Under the pieces are notes generated by a model. It saw nothing but the letters and a program-made list of their open reading frames with translations. It searched no databases and had not been told where the DNA came from. A stretch of 64,000 nt of DNA, taken from positions 62,001 to 126,000 of the forward strand of contig NZ_JALOBS010000010.1 of assembly GCF_023228165.1 (NCBI RefSeq), given 5' to 3'. Each line of letters starts with the position of its first letter. Position 1 is the first letter of the stretch. Source of the stretch: Methylomonas sp. (GTDB lineage: Bacteria > Pseudomonadota > Gammaproteobacteria > Methylococcales > Methylomonadaceae). This document shows positions 26,424-35,785 of this stretch, one piece after another. The translations under genes were made by a program, and so were the position numbers.

Positions 26424-27905
26424 ATGAAGCGAAGTTTGAGCTTATCAACGCTGACCGTCATATTGGCGATAGCGATGCAAGCTTGTGCGGTATGGCACCC
26501 GTTGGTTGTGCCTTTAAAGCCCGATACGGTCGACTGCGAACGGTTTTTTCGGGACATGGACGACAAGGTGGAGGCGTTCACTGTGGCGGATGCGGGAACC
26601 GCGCGCATAGAGGGTTTTCCAGCCCTGCGCGCCAATCGTTTTTTAGCCTCGTTTGCCAACGCCGATTTAACGGAGCGCGCCTACGCCGCGTGGTTGGAGC
26701 GCTTGCGCAAACTGGATGAAACCGCGCGGCTGATCGAATGGCGCAATTTGCCGGATCGGGCAAAATCCGCCCTACCAGCCTTGGCGGAAACGGAGATAGT
26801 GGAGACGGTGTCCGGCTGCGGACGGATACTAACCCAGCCGCTAAAACACTCCTCGGGCCAACGCGCTCTGTTGTTTTCGAAAATACAGCCACCCGACGCG
26901 TATTCAACCTGGCAGCGGCTGTTCGGCCTGTATTTTCTGACCCGCTGGGCCATAGTCGATGGCGTCCGGCAATTACAGCAGGAAATACGCGAGCCTTTCC
27001 TTGAGACGGGACAACCACCGGTCGAGGGCCGCTTAATTAGCTATGCGCCGCCCGCCTCCGGGACTATGCCGACGGCCGAGGCGGCCAACATACTGCAACT
27101 GTCGGCGGCCAATCCCTTAGGCATTCCAGAGCCGTCCGCGAGCCAACTCGAGCAACTGTTTTCCGCCTATGCGCCGGCCTGGCTGGTCGATACGCGGGAC
27201 GACAACGATCGTATCGCTACGGTTGAAATGGCCTCGGATGGCCAAGCTCTTATAGACACCCGGCAGCCGCGGGTTTATCGGCTGCCGTCCCATACCCGGG
27301 TTGGAAAGCAGGTTTTACTGCAGCTGAATTATGTGGTCTGGTTTCCGGCCCGCCCGCCTACGAGCCCACTGGATATTTACGCCGGGCGCTTCGATGGTTT
27401 GATTTGGCGAGTCACCTTAAGGATGGACGGCAGGCCGCTGGCTTACGACAGCATTCATCCTTGCGGTTGTTATTACCAGATTTTTCCGGGAGCGGGCATG
27501 CGTGTGAGGCAACCCCAGGACGGTTCGGAACCGATTTTGACGCCGACGCCGTTACTCGCCCATCAGCCCGGCGAACGGGTAGTGGTGAAAATCGCGGCCG
27601 GAAATCATTTTATCACCGGCATCGCCACCCAGCAGCCGACGGCGGATTCCGAACAATACGGCTGGCTGGATTACGACGCACTGCGCTCACTGCCCATCCC
27701 GAACGACGGATACCGCAGTTTGTTCGACGAGGATGGCCTGGTACCCGGCAGCGAACGCGCCGAACGGTTTCTGCTCTGGCCGATGGGCGTGCCTAGTTCC
27801 GGCGCCATGCGGCAATGGGGTACGCATGCCATTGCTTTTCTCGGCAAACGCCATTTCGACGACCCCCGGTTATTGGACAAACTGCTGCGGCCGCTTTGGG
27901 AATAA
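26424..27905 (+). CDS. Large putative lipoprotein of unknown function
   Basis: A 493-residue protein with a signal peptide ending in a lipobox-like AMQAC (Cys at about residue 22), so it is probably anchored in the outer membrane. The mature part includes a helical first half with a possible catalytic-looking VSGCGRIL segment, and a beta-rich second half (VGKQVLLQLNYVVWFPARPP, IYAGRFDGLIWRVTLRMDGRPLAYDSIHPCGCYYQIFPG). Long coding frame, GC-rich codons and no internal stop support a real gene. I do not recognise the family; a peptidase or structural role cannot be told apart. Confidence 0.75.
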   Translation: MKRSLSLSTLTVILAIAMQACAVWHPLVVPLKPDTVDCERFFRDMDDKVEAFTVADAGTARIEGFPALRANRFLASFANADLTERAYAAWLERLRKLDETARLIEWRNLPDRAKSALPALAETEIVETVSGCGRILTQPLKHSSGQRALLFSKIQPPDAYSTWQRLFGLYFLTRWAIVDGVRQLQQEIREPFLETGQPPVEGRLISYAPPASGTMPTAEAANILQLSAANPLGIPEPSASQLEQLFSAYAPAWLVDTRDDNDRIATVEMASDGQALIDTRQPRVYRLPSHTRVGKQVLLQLNYVVWFPARPPTSPLDIYAGRFDGLIWRVTLRMDGRPLAYDSIHPCGCYYQIFPGAGMRVRQPQDGSEPILTPTPLLAHQPGERVVVKIAAGNHFITGIATQQPTADSEQYGWLDYDALRSLPIPNDGYRSLFDEDGLVPGSERAERFLLWPMGVPSSGAMRQWGTHAIAFLGKRHFDDPRLLDKLLRPLWE

Positions 27906-27967
27906 AGGGGTATTCTCGGAAGTAGCTGTTAAGGACTCGCTTTGTTCCTTACCTTACCCTGCTTCGC

Positions 27968-28708
27968 TTAAGCAAAAACATGCAGTGCGGCATACGCCAT
28001 ACCGGCCAGCCCCGCTAAACCCGCGCCCAGGATGACATAGGCCGCCCGGGTTATTTCGCGTATGGTTTTCTTGATTTCGCTACGGTCGTTGACATTGGGG
28101 AAATCCGCTTCCGGAACCGGCACGCCCAGAAACTCGCAAAGTGGACCCCAGCCCTGATCGGCGGAAAACACCAGCAGCCTATCGGCCGGCACGGCCGCCC
28201 GCACATCGGCGATGTGTTGGTGGTAGTGGGCGATGGCTTGACCTTTATCCGTCATCGTACCTTTATGCGCGCGTTGCCAAATCAGTTTGCGGGTCATGTC
28301 GCCGAATTTGCGTCCGAACGGGGTGGCGAATTTCAGCACTTTGAACTGCCACATGTTTTCCGTGAAATAAATCGTCTCCAGAGTGCTGTCATACCAGACC
28401 TCTGCGCCTTTGGGATGCAGGGTCAGCAGCACCTTGGCGAGGGGATAGGCGGCCAGTAGTTCCCGCCACACGCAACAGGCCGGGTTGTCAACCGCGGCGG
28501 TGTAGTTCGCAAACACCTGTTCCCAGTCATGCTGGGTACCGGCATCCGCATTTGCCACCTGGTGCCAAAAATCCAGATGGGCTGTATTGTCGGGATTTTT
28601 CAGCACTTCTATCATGTGGTAGCACGGAAAGCCCAACTGATTCAGTGCGGTGTACACCGACAATGTGCCGGTGCGCCCAAAGCCGGCACCGATAATGTTT
28701 AGAGCCAT
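27968..28708 (-). CDS. Sulfotransferase-family protein
   Basis: A 246-residue protein of the P-loop sulfotransferase type (the Sulfotransfer_4 group found in bacteria and eukaryotes). The 5'-phosphosulfate loop is IIGAGFGRTGTLSVYTALNQ at the N-terminus; the 3'-phosphate region is around RLLVFSADQGWGPLCEFLGV. Like many of the group it ends in a hydrophobic C-terminal helix (YVILGAGLAGLAGMAYAAL), suggesting membrane association. The acceptor substrate is unknown, and no PAPS-synthesis genes are nearby. Confidence 0.8.
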   Translation of the reverse strand: MALNIIGAGFGRTGTLSVYTALNQLGFPCYHMIEVLKNPDNTAHLDFWHQVANADAGTQHDWEQVFANYTAAVDNPACCVWRELLAAYPLAKVLLTLHPKGAEVWYDSTLETIYFTENMWQFKVLKFATPFGRKFGDMTRKLIWQRAHKGTMTDKGQAIAHYHQHIADVRAAVPADRLLVFSADQGWGPLCEFLGVPVPEADFPNVNDRSEIKKTIREITRAAYVILGAGLAGLAGMAYAALHVFA

Positions 28709-29413
28709 AATAAAAATATCCTATGAATAATTGAGAATCACCAAATCAGGCCCGGTTGCCTGCATCCTCTATCGGGCTATTCCGGCAATTGTTAGTAAGT
28801 TGCAGGTTCTACGGCCCAAACCGGCGCATAATAACCGCATTTGCCGCAACGGTGAAAAGACGAATAAGGCCGGTCGGCAACGCCGGCAACATGACCAGGT
28901 TTAATCGGTAAGAAATGAATGTAATCGGCAAGGTGTTGGTAATGTTTCGTCGCGGATGCAATGCCCGGAAAAACGCGGTTGCCAAATTGTGTTGGCTTTA
29001 AATTCAGTGGTAGGCCCTATTGCCGCGCTAGCGTTAACTGGCAATCAGCACGCAAATGTCAGGTAACGCTCCGCGCAACTTGACCTACCTGGCGTATGGT
29101 TATCCCCGGATTTTGCGACCCTTCAAATCACCGGGTTCAACCGCCAGATGCGGAAAACCGCGTGCCCGGTGGCGTGGGAGAGATGATGGGCGAAATCCCG
29201 CCACCGCCACCCGATCATGACTTGGGTTAGTTATCCCAAATTAAAGTGATTTTCAGAGGGTAAAACCCTAGCCCCATTTTGAGCCTGATCACAATCGTTA
29301 ACATGGCCTAACAAAAGCTCTGGCAGCTGTTTCCATCCGCAGGTTGAATATTCCCTCATGAACCACAGCGAACAGTTAAAATAAGCCTTTATATCTTCAT
29401 TGAGTCTGGCATT
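28709..29413. other. Gene-poor region containing a group II intron remnant
   Basis: About 700 bases between the sulfotransferase and the Sua5 gene. No supported coding frame. Bases 29141-29214 look like the 3' end (domains V and VI) of a group II intron, listed separately; the rest shows no recognisable feature. Confidence 0.5.
29141..29214 (+). mobile_element. Decayed 3' end of a group II intron (domain V/VI-like)
   Basis: Bases 29141-29172 fold as a domain-V-like hairpin: an upper 6-pair stem closed by an AAAA loop, a 2-base bulge on the 3' side, and a lower stem with one mismatch. The 5' strand, CCGCCAGATGCGG, matches the usual bacterial GAGCCGGATGCGG at most positions, but the catalytic AGC triad is lost. 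It is followed by GTGGGAG, a GC-rich hairpin and CACCCGAT, the layout of domain VI and the intron 3' end. No reverse transcriptase frame remains upstream. Confidence 0.5.
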
Positions 29414-30382
29414 TTGACCCCCACAGCCGTTAACCCACAATCCATTGAACAGGCCGCCGCGTTGCTGCGGCAGGGCAAACTGGTGGCGATACCCACCGAA
29501 ACCGTTTACGGCCTGGGCGCGGATGCGGCCAATCCGGAGGCCGTGGCGAAAATTTTTGCCGCCAAGGGCCGGCCGGCGGATCATCCTTTAATCGTGCATT
29601 TGGCTTACGCCTTGCAAATCAAGGATTGGGCCATCGATATTCCGGAGGCCGCCTGGCGGCTGGCCAGCGAGTTCTGGCCGGGGCCGTTGACCATGGTGTT
29701 GCGCAAAAAAGCCTCGGTGCCGTTGGCTGTCACCGGCGGGCAGGACACGGTGGCGTTGCGGGTACCAAATAACCCGGTGGCCTTGTGGTTGTTGCGGGTA
29801 TTCGACGGCGGGATTGCCGCGCCGTCCGCCAACCGCTTCGGCCGCATCAGTCCCACGTTGGCGCAGCATGTGGCGGACGAGTTGGGCGATGCGGTCGACT
29901 GTATTCTGGATGGCGGACCGTGCAGTGTGGGGCTGGAGTCGACCATTATCGATTTGACCGACAGCCAGTCGACCATCCTGCGACCCGGCCGGATCAGTCG
30001 CAGCCAGCTGGAAGAGGTATTGCAAAGGCCGGTTGGCTTAAAATCCCAGCACAAAATCCGTGCGCCCGGCATGCTGGCGGCACATTATGCACCCGCTACG
30101 CCGGCCTATTTGTGCGAATCCGGTACGTTGTTGAATTTATTCGACGAGCAGTGCGGGCAGGGTAAGCAGGTGGGCGTGTTGGCGTTCAGTCCTGAATTGT
30201 CCGCATTGCCCTGCGAGCATTTGCTGCATTTGCCCGCCAAGGCGGAAGCTTATGAAGCGGCTCTGTATAGCGCCTTGCGGAAGTTGGACAGTTTCGGTCT
30301 GGACAGTATTTTGGTGGAACAGCCGCCGGCCATGGAAGAATGGGCGGCAGTGAACGACAGGCTAGGCAAAGCCACGCTATGA
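29414..30382 (+). CDS. Threonylcarbamoyl-AMP synthase, Sua5 type
   Basis: Makes threonylcarbamoyl-AMP from threonine, bicarbonate and ATP for t6A37 modification of ANN-decoding tRNAs. The 322-residue protein is the long Sua5 form: an N-terminal YrdC domain (KLVAIPTETVYGLGADA, KGRPADHPL, RVPNNPVALWLL, APSANRFGRISPT, VGLESTIIDL) and a C-terminal Sua5 domain (APGMLAAHYAPATPAYL...). The start is TTG at 29414 with no strong ribosome site, and no in-frame ATG fits the conserved N-terminus. Its stop overlaps the tadA ATG (ATGA). Confidence 0.92.
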   Translation: MTPTAVNPQSIEQAAALLRQGKLVAIPTETVYGLGADAANPEAVAKIFAAKGRPADHPLIVHLAYALQIKDWAIDIPEAAWRLASEFWPGPLTMVLRKKASVPLAVTGGQDTVALRVPNNPVALWLLRVFDGGIAAPSANRFGRISPTLAQHVADELGDAVDCILDGGPCSVGLESTIIDLTDSQSTILRPGRISRSQLEEVLQRPVGLKSQHKIRAPGMLAAHYAPATPAYLCESGTLLNLFDEQCGQGKQVGVLAFSPELSALPCEHLLHLPAKAEAYEAALYSALRKLDSFGLDSILVEQPPAMEEWAAVNDRLGKATL

Positions 30383-30825
30383 CGGACGAGGATTGGATGT
30401 GGCATGCTCTGCGTTTGGCGCAACGAGCCGAACAGCAGGGCGAAGTGCCGGTGGGCGCGGTGTTGGTGCGAGATGAGCGCTGTATCGCCGAAGGCTGGAA
30501 TCAACCGATTCAGCTGCACGACCCCACCGCGCATGCCGAAATGCAGGCTTTGCGAAACGCAGGGCAGGCCATAAAAAACTACCGCTTAAGCGACAGCACT
30601 TTATATGTAACTTTGGAGCCTTGCGTGATGTGCATGGGCGCCATCGCGCATGCCAGGGTCAAGCGCCTGGTATTCGGGGCATACGATCCGAAACGCGGTG
30701 CGGTCTGCCATGCCTTGCAACTCAGCGATGCACCGTTTTTGAATCATAAAATCGACTGGCTGGGCGGGGTGTTACAAGCCAATTGCGCCGAACTGTTGAC
30801 GGATTTTTTTAAGGTCCGGCGATAG
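30379..30825 (+). CDS. tadA: tRNA-specific adenosine deaminase
   Basis: TadA converts A34 to inosine in tRNA-Arg(ACG). The 148-residue protein has the deaminase zinc motifs HAEMQALRNA (catalytic Glu) and PCVMCMGAIAHARV, plus the family N-terminus MTDEDWMWHALRLAQRAEQQGEVPVGAVLV. Start chosen at ATG 30379, which overlaps the upstream Sua5-type gene's stop codon, rather than 13 codons further upstream. Two tRNA-modification genes are thus translationally coupled. Confidence 0.96.
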   Translation: MTDEDWMWHALRLAQRAEQQGEVPVGAVLVRDERCIAEGWNQPIQLHDPTAHAEMQALRNAGQAIKNYRLSDSTLYVTLEPCVMCMGAIAHARVKRLVFGAYDPKRGAVCHALQLSDAPFLNHKIDWLGGVLQANCAELLTDFFKVRR

Positions 30826-31050
30826 GTAAAGCCGCGTTGTTACTGGCCTGACGGCGTCAGCTCGATGAATGTTCTCGGATAGTTCGCGTTAACAAAATTG
30901 TTACCGGCAGAATTTTTGCGTTATCATCTGCCCCACTTTAGCATCTGCTTATCGAATATCGGTAAGCGGTAGTCTAATCCGATGTGTATCGAGGTTTCGA
31001 ATACACGTGTTCTAATTCAACAGCGGCTTAATTTAGCTTTTTAAACAGTC

Positions 31051-32427
31051 ATGCAGCCAAATCGTACCAGCAAATCGTCCGACTCAGGCTTCGGCCCGAG
31101 CAAGCTGCTGCTGTCTTTTTGTATACAGCCCTTGCTGCTGCTGGCGTTTTTAAGCAAACAATTTTTCAATTTTGACCTCATCGGCTTGAGTCACGGCTTC
31201 ACTCATCCACTGATGGGCTGGGACCATTTGCTGACTATGCTGGCGGTCGGAATCTGGGCGGCGCAACTGCGTGGCAAAGCGATCTGGGTGCTGCCGCTGG
31301 CTTTTGTCGGCGTGATGAGTTTGGGCGGGCTGGCCGGCGCGGCCGGCTTATCGATTCCCAGTGTGGAGGGTATCATCCTGTTGTCCTGCGCGGTTTTTAG
31401 CCTGTTGATTACCCATAAGGTCCGCTTCAACGCCAATATCAATGTGATGATCGTGGCCTTTTTTGCCTTTTTCCACGGCTTTGCGCACGGCCAGGAAATT
31501 TCCACCTCGGCCAGTTTAATTTCTTATACCGTGGGTTTTATGTTGGCCACGCTGCTGTTGCATGGTGCCGGCATTTTGGTGGCCAAATTGGCGATTTTCA
31601 GCATCACCTGTTTGCTGACGGCATTGTTTTCCAGTTCGGCCATCGCTGAAACCACCGATTCAAATGTTGAAGACAGCAAAAAAGTCCTATCGCGTCATTC
31701 GCGGCAGACGGCGCCGGCTTGGTTCGGCAGCGGACAAGCAGCTGAAATTGATGCTTATTTTACGTTCGGCAAAGAACGAATGCGCGCGGCAAACTGTTCC
31801 GTGCAGGGTGCCGGGGAAGGCGGGTGCGCCGACCTTACGGTAAGGCCGATCTCTGAAATGCCGCCGGACTTTGTCAAGGCTGCGCCGGAACACCGGAGTG
31901 GCAAGCTAAGCACGTTCAACGGCGAAGCAGTCTATTCACCGGGAAAACCCGCTGCAGCCGACGTGTGCAGTGACCGGCGGGATCCGGGATTATACCCGGC
32001 CGATAATCCGCCTCTTGGCCCGGATTTCAAACGCTGTTTCCCGGATATTAACCATACCCCCGGAACACACTTGCTAAGCAACGGTGTCGGCCTGACTTCA
32101 CCGCCGCTTGTGATTGTTTCGCTCCCGCAAGTATTTCCCCTTCTCGGCAATTCCCCGATTTCACGCATTGAAGCGTTTTATCTTCAATCGATCTTAGCCA
32201 CTATCAGTATCCGCAACAACCAAGTCAGTGTTGGTTTTCAGTATCGCTCGCCCGATTTAGCGCGTAGCCTGGTAGCTTCGCGTCCAGCCATTCCCGGACC
32301 GTTTAATTGTTTCACGAATCTTGTTCCGCAAGACAGCGCATCAGGCCATAGCAGGCGGGTGTCGATGCTCGGCTTGGCCCTTTACGGGCCGCAACTCACC
32401 GACTACCGATTCGAGTCGTCGGCTTGA
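31051..32427 (+). CDS. HupE/UreJ-type membrane protein with a long unexplained C-terminal extension
   Basis: Residues about 20-195 are a clear HupE/UreJ membrane domain of six to seven helices, with GFTHPLMGWDHLLTMLAVG, GLAGAAGLSIPSVEG and FFAFFHGFAHGQE, the His-containing signatures linked to nickel/cobalt permeases. Family members normally end there at about 200 residues. Here the frame continues for about 260 residues rich in Pro, Gly, Arg and Ser with scattered Cys, with no recognised domain. The extension could be a real secreted domain, since ALFSSSAIA-ET looks like a signal cleavage site, or read-through into inserted or non-coding DNA. It is 74 bases upstream of the TonB receptor gene. 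Confidence 0.65.
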   Translation: MQPNRTSKSSDSGFGPSKLLLSFCIQPLLLLAFLSKQFFNFDLIGLSHGFTHPLMGWDHLLTMLAVGIWAAQLRGKAIWVLPLAFVGVMSLGGLAGAAGLSIPSVEGIILLSCAVFSLLITHKVRFNANINVMIVAFFAFFHGFAHGQEISTSASLISYTVGFMLATLLLHGAGILVAKLAIFSITCLLTALFSSSAIAETTDSNVEDSKKVLSRHSRQTAPAWFGSGQAAEIDAYFTFGKERMRAANCSVQGAGEGGCADLTVRPISEMPPDFVKAAPEHRSGKLSTFNGEAVYSPGKPAAADVCSDRRDPGLYPADNPPLGPDFKRCFPDINHTPGTHLLSNGVGLTSPPLVIVSLPQVFPLLGNSPISRIEAFYLQSILATISIRNNQVSVGFQYRSPDLARSLVASRPAIPGPFNCFTNLVPQDSASGHSRRVSMLGLALYGPQLTDYRFESSA

Positions 32428-32501
32428 ACCGCTATAAATCAAACACAGACAGACCAGCAAACTACACGTTAAGACGATTACATTGAAAAGCAGGAGAGAC
32501 A

Positions 32502-34640
32502 ATGACAGCTTTATACAGACGCAAAAAATTCTTATTCAAACCGTTAACGATAGGCCTGGGCATGGCTTTAGGCTTTAGTTTTTCGCTAGCTCGGGCGCAT
32601 ACCATGCCCGAAGAGCTGGAAACCATTGAAGTAGAGGAAGATGGACGCGGTAAGGATTTGATCGGGATTGCCGAAACCGCCTCGCAAGGCGAGGTGAGCC
32701 AGAAGCAATTCGAATACCGGCCGTTATCCCGCAATGGCGAATTGCTCGAGGTGGTGCCGGGGGCTGTCGCTACCCAGCACAGCGGCTCGGGCAAGGCCAA
32801 CCAGTATTTTCTGCGCGGTTTCAATCTGGATCACGGTACCGACTTTACCACCTATGTCGACGGCATCCCGATGAACATGACCACGCATGCGCATGGTCAG
32901 GGGTATATGGATTTGAACAGCGTGATTCCCGAGCTGGTGAAAAAAATCGAATACGGTAAAGGCCCATACTATGCGGAGGTTGGGGACTTTTCGGCAGCCG
33001 GTTACGCCAAGATGCTTACCATGGATAAGCTGGATCAGGCGATTGCCAAATTCACGGCCGGCTCATACGACTATTACCGCACCTTGTTTGCCAATTCGGA
33101 TAAAGTCGGCGACGGCAATTTGTTGTATGCCGGCGAATTCAATCTGTATAACGGGGTTTGGCAAGTGCCGGAAGATTCCAAGAAATTCAATGGCATGTTG
33201 AAGTACACCTTGGATCAACATGATTGGGGGATGACCATCAACGGTAAGGCATATTCCAATAGTTGGACGGCGACCAACCAAATCCCGCAAGCGGCGGTTG
33301 ATAGCGGTGCGCTGGGGCTGTACGGCTCCATGGACCCGAGCGACGGCGGCACCAGCAATCGTTACAGCTTATCGAGTAATTTTTGGCAATACGGCAAAAA
33401 CTGGAAAAACGACGCCAATATCTATGCGCTGTATACGGATTTGAATTTGTATTCCAATTTCAGCGGTTTCACCAGCGGTGCGCAGGGCGACCAGATTTTG
33501 CAAACCGAACGCCGGGTGCAGACGGGCGGCAATTTCGAACATACCCGCTATAACAAAATACTGGGTTTTGAAATGGATAACAGCGTCGGTCTGCAATTCC
33601 GGCATGACGAAATCATGGGGCTGGGCCTTTACCATACCCGGCAGAGGCAAATTCTGGAAACCGTCAGCAACGCCGATGTGGGCGTCACTACCGTCGGCAT
33701 TTATGCCAAAAATCACACGCATTGGCATGACAAGGTGCGGACTATCGCCGGTTTGCGCGGTGATTTCATCAATAACGACGTTACCGTTCTCAACACCGGC
33801 AGCGGTCTAGCCAGTACCAACACCGCCAACTCCGGCAGTCGCGGCAAGGCCATGATCAGCCCCAAGCTGAGTTTGGTGATAGGTCCTTGGTACGACACCG
33901 AATATTTCTTCAATATCGGTTATGGCTATCATTCCAACGACGCACGAGGCACCACTCTGCAGCTTAATCCAGTCGATGGTTCGGCTGCGGTTGACGACCA
34001 AGGCAACTCGAACGCCAGAATCCGTCCGGCCGCATGGTCGCGCGGCGGCGAAGCGGGGATACGTACTAACTATATCCCCGGCCTGAACAGTACCTTTGCT
34101 TTATGGTGGCTGGAATCCAGCGAGGAATTGGTGTTCGTCGGCGATGAAGGCACCACCGAAGTCAACGGCAAATCCCATCGCTACGGTATCGAATTGACCA
34201 ATTACTATAAGCCGACCGACTGGTTGACTCTGGATGCCGACTACGCCTTGAGCACGGCGCGCTTTGCGGAAATACCCGCTGGCGCCACCGACAACTTTGT
34301 GCCCAATTCGGTAGGTCGGGTGGTTAGCGCCGGCGCCACGCTGGTAGCGCCGAACGGTTTGTTCGGTACCCTGAGATTTCGTCATTTCGGCGCGGTGCCG
34401 CTGGATGAGTCCGGTACCTTTTGGGCCGGCGATACCAACATCGTCAACTTGGGAGCGGGTTATAAGCAGAAGCAATACAAATTCGAAATCGATATTTTCA
34501 ACATCCTGGGCTCGCAAAGCAACGATATTGCCTATGCCTACGGTTCTGCCTATCCCAACGGGGCGGCCGCCGCTACCGGTATTTTGAAACACCCGGTGGA
34601 ACCTCGCATGGTGCGCGGCACGATTACCATTAATTTCTAG
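32502..34640 (+). CDS. TonB-dependent outer-membrane receptor
   Basis: A 712-residue receptor: signal peptide ending near ARA-HT, a TonB-box-like ETIEV at about residue 40, a plug domain (GELLEVVPGAVATQHSGSGK, QYFLRGFNLDHGTDFTTYVDG, THAHGQGYMDLNSVIPEL) and a 22-strand barrel ending in ...TITINF with the terminal Phe needed for assembly. Ribosome site CAGGAGAG. The next gene encodes a HupE-type inner-membrane protein 10 bases downstream, and another lies upstream; receptor-HupE pairs are predicted metal (Ni/Co or related) uptake systems. The ligand cannot be read from the sequence. Confidence 0.92.
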   Translation: MTALYRRKKFLFKPLTIGLGMALGFSFSLARAHTMPEELETIEVEEDGRGKDLIGIAETASQGEVSQKQFEYRPLSRNGELLEVVPGAVATQHSGSGKANQYFLRGFNLDHGTDFTTYVDGIPMNMTTHAHGQGYMDLNSVIPELVKKIEYGKGPYYAEVGDFSAAGYAKMLTMDKLDQAIAKFTAGSYDYYRTLFANSDKVGDGNLLYAGEFNLYNGVWQVPEDSKKFNGMLKYTLDQHDWGMTINGKAYSNSWTATNQIPQAAVDSGALGLYGSMDPSDGGTSNRYSLSSNFWQYGKNWKNDANIYALYTDLNLYSNFSGFTSGAQGDQILQTERRVQTGGNFEHTRYNKILGFEMDNSVGLQFRHDEIMGLGLYHTRQRQILETVSNADVGVTTVGIYAKNHTHWHDKVRTIAGLRGDFINNDVTVLNTGSGLASTNTANSGSRGKAMISPKLSLVIGPWYDTEYFFNIGYGYHSNDARGTTLQLNPVDGSAAVDDQGNSNARIRPAAWSRGGEAGIRTNYIPGLNSTFALWWLESSEELVFVGDEGTTEVNGKSHRYGIELTNYYKPTDWLTLDADYALSTARFAEIPAGATDNFVPNSVGRVVSAGATLVAPNGLFGTLRFRHFGAVPLDESGTFWAGDTNIVNLGAGYKQKQYKFEIDIFNILGSQSNDIAYAYGSAYPNGAAAATGILKHPVEPRMVRGTITINF

Positions 34641-34650
34641 GGATAAGCGC

Positions 34651-35766
34651 ATGGGATGTTTTAGTGCCGGTTATGGCAGAGGGCTGGTTGCGCTGGTTTT
34701 ACTGTTGCAAGCCGCTTGGGTTTGGGCTCACGCGCCTGGACTTAGTTCGCTGGATGTGGCCTTAAAATCGGATCTGATCGAGGTCAGAGTGACGTTTGCC
34801 TTGCAGGACATCGAGGCTTTTTCGCCGATGGACAGCGATTTGGATGCGGAGGTATCCGATAGCGAACGCGAAGCCGCCAAACCCGGCATCGCCCAGTTGT
34901 TGGCCGGGCAGCTGCGCATTGCGGTGGACGGAGACGATGTGACCCCGGTCGAACCGGGGCAAGTCAGTTTCGACGGCCAGAACAATGCCCATGTCCAATT
35001 TCGGTACCCTGCGGTACCGAAACAGCAGTTGTTGGTGCAATCGACCTTTTTGGCATTATTACCCGATGGCCATCAGCAATACCTGATCGTCAGGGATGCC
35101 AACGGCAAAGCGCTGGCTGAAAAAATGCTGGTCAAGCAGGACGACCGGTTGAGTCTCCCATTTGCCGGTGCGGCGGACGGGCGGAGGCCGGCGTCGACGC
35201 ATGCCGTGTTGAATACCGTCAGCGATTTTTTTAAACTGGGCATAGAGCACATCGTTACTGGTTACGACCATTTGTTGTTTTTGTTGGCTTTATTGGTGGT
35301 AACCCATAGTTTTTGGCCGGCTTTAAAAATTATTACCTTTTTTACGCTTGCTCATTCGCTGACCCTGGCGCTAGCCGGGTTGAATTTGGTCGATTTACCC
35401 AGCAGTTTTGTGGAGCCTTTCATTGCCGCCACTATTATTTACGTCGGGGTTGAAAACCTTATTCGCGGCGATCATCCCAAAGGCCGGCATTGGCTGACTT
35501 TCGGGTTTGGCTTGATCCACGGTTTCGGCTTTGCCGGGGCGTTGCGGGAGATGGAAATTACCTCGGGCGACACCGGTATTCTGTTACCGCTAGTGTCATT
35601 TAATTTGGGCATAGAAAGCGGACAAATCGCGGTCGCCGCCGTGGTGCTACCCATGATCTGGTGGTTGAATAATAAGGTAGCGATAGCCGGGAAATTCTTG
35701 AAGGGCTGTTCGATAGCAGTCAGTTTGATGGGGACGTATTGGTTGCTGGAAAGAACCGTTTTGTAA
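34651..35766 (+). CDS. HupE/UreJ_2-type membrane protein with periplasmic N-terminal domain
   Basis: A 371-residue protein of the HupE/UreJ_2 group. It has a signal peptide (cleavage near VWA-HA), a beta-type periplasmic domain of about 160 residues with acidic patches (DSDLDAEVSDSEREA), and then a six-helix membrane domain with the signature FFKLGIEHIVTGYDHLLFLL, FFTLAHSLTLALAG, GLIHGFGFAGALRE, the paired His/Asp residues expected of a metal permease. It is co-transcribed with the TonB receptor (10-base gap), so the pair probably moves one metal or metal complex across both membranes. Confidence 0.88.
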   Translation: MGCFSAGYGRGLVALVLLLQAAWVWAHAPGLSSLDVALKSDLIEVRVTFALQDIEAFSPMDSDLDAEVSDSEREAAKPGIAQLLAGQLRIAVDGDDVTPVEPGQVSFDGQNNAHVQFRYPAVPKQQLLVQSTFLALLPDGHQQYLIVRDANGKALAEKMLVKQDDRLSLPFAGAADGRRPASTHAVLNTVSDFFKLGIEHIVTGYDHLLFLLALLVVTHSFWPALKIITFFTLAHSLTLALAGLNLVDLPSSFVEPFIAATIIYVGVENLIRGDHPKGRHWLTFGFGLIHGFGFAGALREMEITSGDTGILLPLVSFNLGIESGQIAVAAVVLPMIWWLNNKVAIAGKFLKGCSIAVSLMGTYWLLERTVL

Positions 35767-35785
35767 TCGATACCGCAAACACGGT

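Noticed and set aside
30826..31050. Possible riboswitch (for example cobalamin) before the HupE gene
   Set aside because: None of the conserved cobalamin-riboswitch boxes could be found; only ordinary intergenic sequence is visible.
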